Part shown: positions 62,244 through 64,000 of the stretch, piece by piece | Layout: each line of letters begins with the position of its first letter | Numbering within the stretch: the stretch's first letter is position 1 | Position numbers and translations under genes: made by a program | The notes under the pieces: model-generated | The model's database searches: none | Seen by the model: the letters and a program-made list of their open reading frames with translations, nothing else | What the model was told of the DNA's origin: nothing | Origin: CAWAPD01 sp963783865 | Lineage (GTDB): Bacteria; Actinomycetota; Thermoleophilia; UBA2241 | Direction of reading: 5' to 3' | Assembly (NCBI GenBank): GCA_963783865.1 | Contig: CAWAPD010000001.1 | Span: forward strand, 1,054,001-1,118,000 | DNA length: 64,000 nucleotides

Positions 62244-62777
62244 TCAGGTCTTGAGCGTGTCGCCGAGCGTGTCGCCGTGCTCCTTCTCGGCCTCGGCCAG
62301 CGCCTCGGTGAACGCCTCATGGTCGACGTCGAGCGGCTTGACCACTCGCTTGCGAGAACGCGACAGCACGCGCTCGGTCTGTGCGGCCATGGCCTCATCG
62401 CCGATCACGATCAGGGCCGACTCTCCGTTGCCCAGCGCCTCGGTGAGCTCCTTGACGTCGTGCTTCTTGAGGCCCTTCTCGAAGTGCTCCACGAGACCGC
62501 CGGCCACGCCGCCGGCCACGGCGGCTCCGACGATCGTGGGGGCGAAGAGCAGCCCCACGGCGGCGCCGACGCCGACACCGGCCCAGGCGCCGTGCTGGCG
62601 CGAGGTCTCGCGCTGGTGCTTGTCGACCTTGCCGGTCGCGTCCTTGACGACCACGGCGGCGTCGTAGCCGCTGACGTGACCCGAGTTGTGCAGGATCCGC
62701 AGGTCCTGGTAGTCCTCGTGAGCGAGCTCGGGGTCGGGGTACACGCCGAGCAACAGGTACAGCTGCTTCTTGGCCAT
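62244..62777 (-). CDS. DUF1269-family membrane-associated protein
   Basis: A protein of 177 residues from ATG 62777, with GGAGGAAGAG upstream. The N-terminal domain (LLLGVYPDPELAHEDYQDLR) is followed by a Gly/Ala-rich hydrophobic segment (about 65-95, AWAGVGVGAAVGLLFAPTIVG) and a second soluble domain (GESALIVIGDEAMAAQTERVL). This order is that of DUF1269. Function unknown; members are often stress-associated. Monocistronic, with the strong terminator above. Confidence 0.8.
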   Translation of the reverse strand: MAKKQLYLLLGVYPDPELAHEDYQDLRILHNSGHVSGYDAAVVVKDATGKVDKHQRETSRQHGAWAGVGVGAAVGLLFAPTIVGAAVAGGVAGGLVEHFEKGLKKHDVKELTEALGNGESALIVIGDEAMAAQTERVLSRSRKRVVKPLDVDHEAFTEALAEAEKEHGDTLGDTLKT

Positions 62778-62930
62778 CTCTTCCTCCTGGCACCGGGCGC
62801 CGGGCGCCCGTCTCGCTGCTGACAGGTCACCACACTACAACAACGGCCACCCACCGTTGTCGCTGGTCCGGGCGCCCGCGCCTGGGGTAGAGTCTGCCTG
62901 CTCACACGCATCCGACGAAGGAGAACGCAC

Positions 62931-63311
62931 ATGGGCAAAGGTCTCGGCTGGATCCTCTTCGCCTGGTTCATGCTGCTGATCGCCGGCGTCATGAACGTGA
63001 TCGACGGCATCGCGGCGCTCGGGGACAGGCAGTTCTTCAAGACCCACGAGGCGGTCACCCTGGGGAGCAACCTCCATGCCTGGGGCTGGATCGTGCTCAT
63101 CTGGGGCGTGCTGCAGATCGCCGCCTCGGTCAGCATCTGGCGCGCCGCCGCCTTCGGCCGCTGGTTCGGCATCCTGGCCGCCGGCATCAACGTCTTCATC
63201 CAGATGCTGTTCCTGCCCAGCTACCCGGTCTTCGCCCTCTCGATCATGGTGATCGACGTGCTGGTGATCTACGGGCTCGCCGTGTACGGCGAGAAGGACG
63301 TGGCCGCCTGA
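62931..63311 (+). CDS. DUF7144-type four-helix membrane protein
   Basis: A protein of 126 residues from ATG 62931, with GAAGGAG upstream. Helices: GWILFAWFMLLIAGVMNVIDG, WGWIVLIWGVLQIAASVSIW, FGILAAGINVFIQMLFL and LSIMVIDVLVIYGLAVYG. It is a paralogue of the gene at 60487, with the same length and ending in YGL. Function unknown. It is convergent with the channel gene. Confidence 0.7.
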   Translation: MGKGLGWILFAWFMLLIAGVMNVIDGIAALGDRQFFKTHEAVTLGSNLHAWGWIVLIWGVLQIAASVSIWRAAAFGRWFGILAAGINVFIQMLFLPSYPVFALSIMVIDVLVIYGLAVYGEKDVAA

Positions 63312-63323
63312 CGCCCGGCCGAC

Positions 63324-64000
63324 CTACCCTCCGGCGCCGCCGGCCGGTCCGCCAGGGCCGGGATCGTCGTCGTCGACCCAGGCCATGAAATCGAGCCCGT
63401 CATGCGGGGACTGCGTCGTGGGGCCCGGAGGCCCTCCCGGCGGACCTGCGCCGGTCGCCGGTCCGGGCGGCGCTGGCGTGGACGCGCCGCCGGGTCGCTG
63501 GGGCGCGGGCGGACCCGACCACGCATCCAGGTCGACTGCGTCTCCGCCGGTCCTGCCGTACAGCGAGACCAGGCGCGAAACGGCGGTGACGAGGAAGATC
63601 TGGCCGGCGACGCCCTCGAACACACACAAGGCGCGCGGCAGATCGCCGGCCGGTGTGAGGTCTCCGTAGCCGACCGTCGCCAGGGTGATGAAGCTCAGGT
63701 AGACGTATGACGCGGGACTGTTGCTCTTGCCCTGAGCGAGGAAGTACTGCGGCGGGCTGAGATTCGACGTGACCCCGTTCACGCCCATGAACACGAACGT
63801 GAAGATCAGGCCGATCAGCAGGTAGACGGCGATCGCCCCGAGCATGGTCTGCATGGTGACGACCTGGTCGCCGAAGATCCGCTTGAGGATCAGCAGGGGC
63901 GTGCCCACCAGCAGGAAGACGACCAGCAGGTAGGCGATGCCCAGAAGCGTCCTGGAGTCGAGCGCGCCGCCAAGGATCCCCAGCGCGACTGTCCCGATCG
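63324..64000 (-). CDS. Potassium-channel-like protein, 5' end outside window
   Basis: The frame is open to the window edge; the first 30 codons seen here already contain a helix (IAYLLVVFLLVG). A second helix AIAVYLLIGLIFTFVFMGVNG and the selectivity-filter region FITLATVGYGDLTPAGD follow, then a third helix (RALCVFEGVAGQIFLVTAVSRLV). The C-terminal 80 residues are Pro/Gly-rich and probably disordered. It belongs to the Ion_trans_2 class of K+ channels. It ends with TAG. Confidence 0.88.
   Translation of the reverse strand, partial: IGTVALGILGGALDSRTLLGIAYLLVVFLLVGTPLLILKRIFGDQVVTMQTMLGAIAVYLLIGLIFTFVFMGVNGVTSNLSPPQYFLAQGKSNSPASYVYLSFITLATVGYGDLTPAGDLPRALCVFEGVAGQIFLVTAVSRLVSLYGRTGGDAVDLDAWSGPPAPQRPGGASTPAPPGPATGAGPPGGPPGPTTQSPHDGLDFMAWVDDDDPGPGGPAGGAGG

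Noticed and set aside
1..64000. CRISPR arrays, insertion sequences or prophage
   Set aside because: No regularly spaced repeats, transposase, integrase or phage structural proteins were seen. Repeated GC hairpins are terminators at gene ends.

Overview
The window is high-GC DNA (roughly 70% by eye) with Actinomycetota-type content: OmpR-type two-component genes, many SpoIIE-type phosphatases and HATPase anti-sigma-like domains, KaiC-like ATPases, DUF7144 membrane proteins, lipoproteins and proline/serine-rich surface proteins. A DUF3786 protein, a family I associate with anaerobes, and corrinoid-dependent methylamine methyltransferases point to an anaerobic or facultatively anaerobic lineage. 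A deep Actinomycetota branch such as Thermoleophilia or Coriobacteriia relatives is a guess. No transposase, phage gene, CRISPR array or rRNA was seen. One tRNA gene, tRNA-Ala(TGC), is present.

Layout. 0-5.3 kb: two tandem NHL-repeat secreted proteins with near-identical terminators, then a membrane-anchored GH18 protein. 5.3-17.2 kb: single genes (DUF3786, lipoprotein, VOC, tRNA-Ala, PAS protein, O-methyltransferase, quinone oxidoreductase, beta-propeller lactonase), an OmpR/histidine-kinase pair, a flavin amine oxidase, and SnoaL and GNAT proteins. 17.2-29.7 kb: a signalling block with a 2037-residue HATPase/PAS/GAF/SpoIIE protein, a separate HATPase protein, a frameshifted CheB-CheR-PAS fusion and another SpoIIE phosphatase. 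29.7-33.4 kb: metallophosphoesterase/nucleotidyltransferase pair, a tiny secreted peptide, and an HtrA protease.

33.4-44.7 kb is the most notable region: a PLP transsulfuration enzyme, an RpiR regulator, then mtbB and mttB (dimethylamine and trimethylamine corrinoid methyltransferases). Each of these two is interrupted by a single in-frame TAG exactly where the family carries pyrrolysine. A shared promoter-like motif precedes mttB and the next operon. That operon is translationally coupled: a saccharopine-dehydrogenase-like oxidoreductase, a membrane-tethered solute-binding protein, and two MttB-superfamily paralogues with Cys and Phe at the pyrrolysine position. Corrinoid protein, reactivase and pyl genes are not in the window. 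TAG is also used as an ordinary stop by about twelve genes here.

44.8-55.1 kb: a CapA-like protein, a MerR-HTH/receiver fusion overlapping a double KaiC ATPase, a second HATPase/PAS/GAF/SpoIIE protein, and a deacetylase-like/GH114 pair. 55.2-64 kb: nitroreductase, double GNAT, isoprenylcysteine-methyltransferase-like and C45 acyltransferase genes, lipoprotein and small membrane proteins, and a potassium channel running off the right edge.

Caution: about fifteen single-base frameshifts fall between 24.7 and 52.2 kb, several in short homopolymers. They look more like residual sequencing indels than gene decay, and they split several genes. The two pyrrolysine TAG codons are different: the frame is conserved on both sides.
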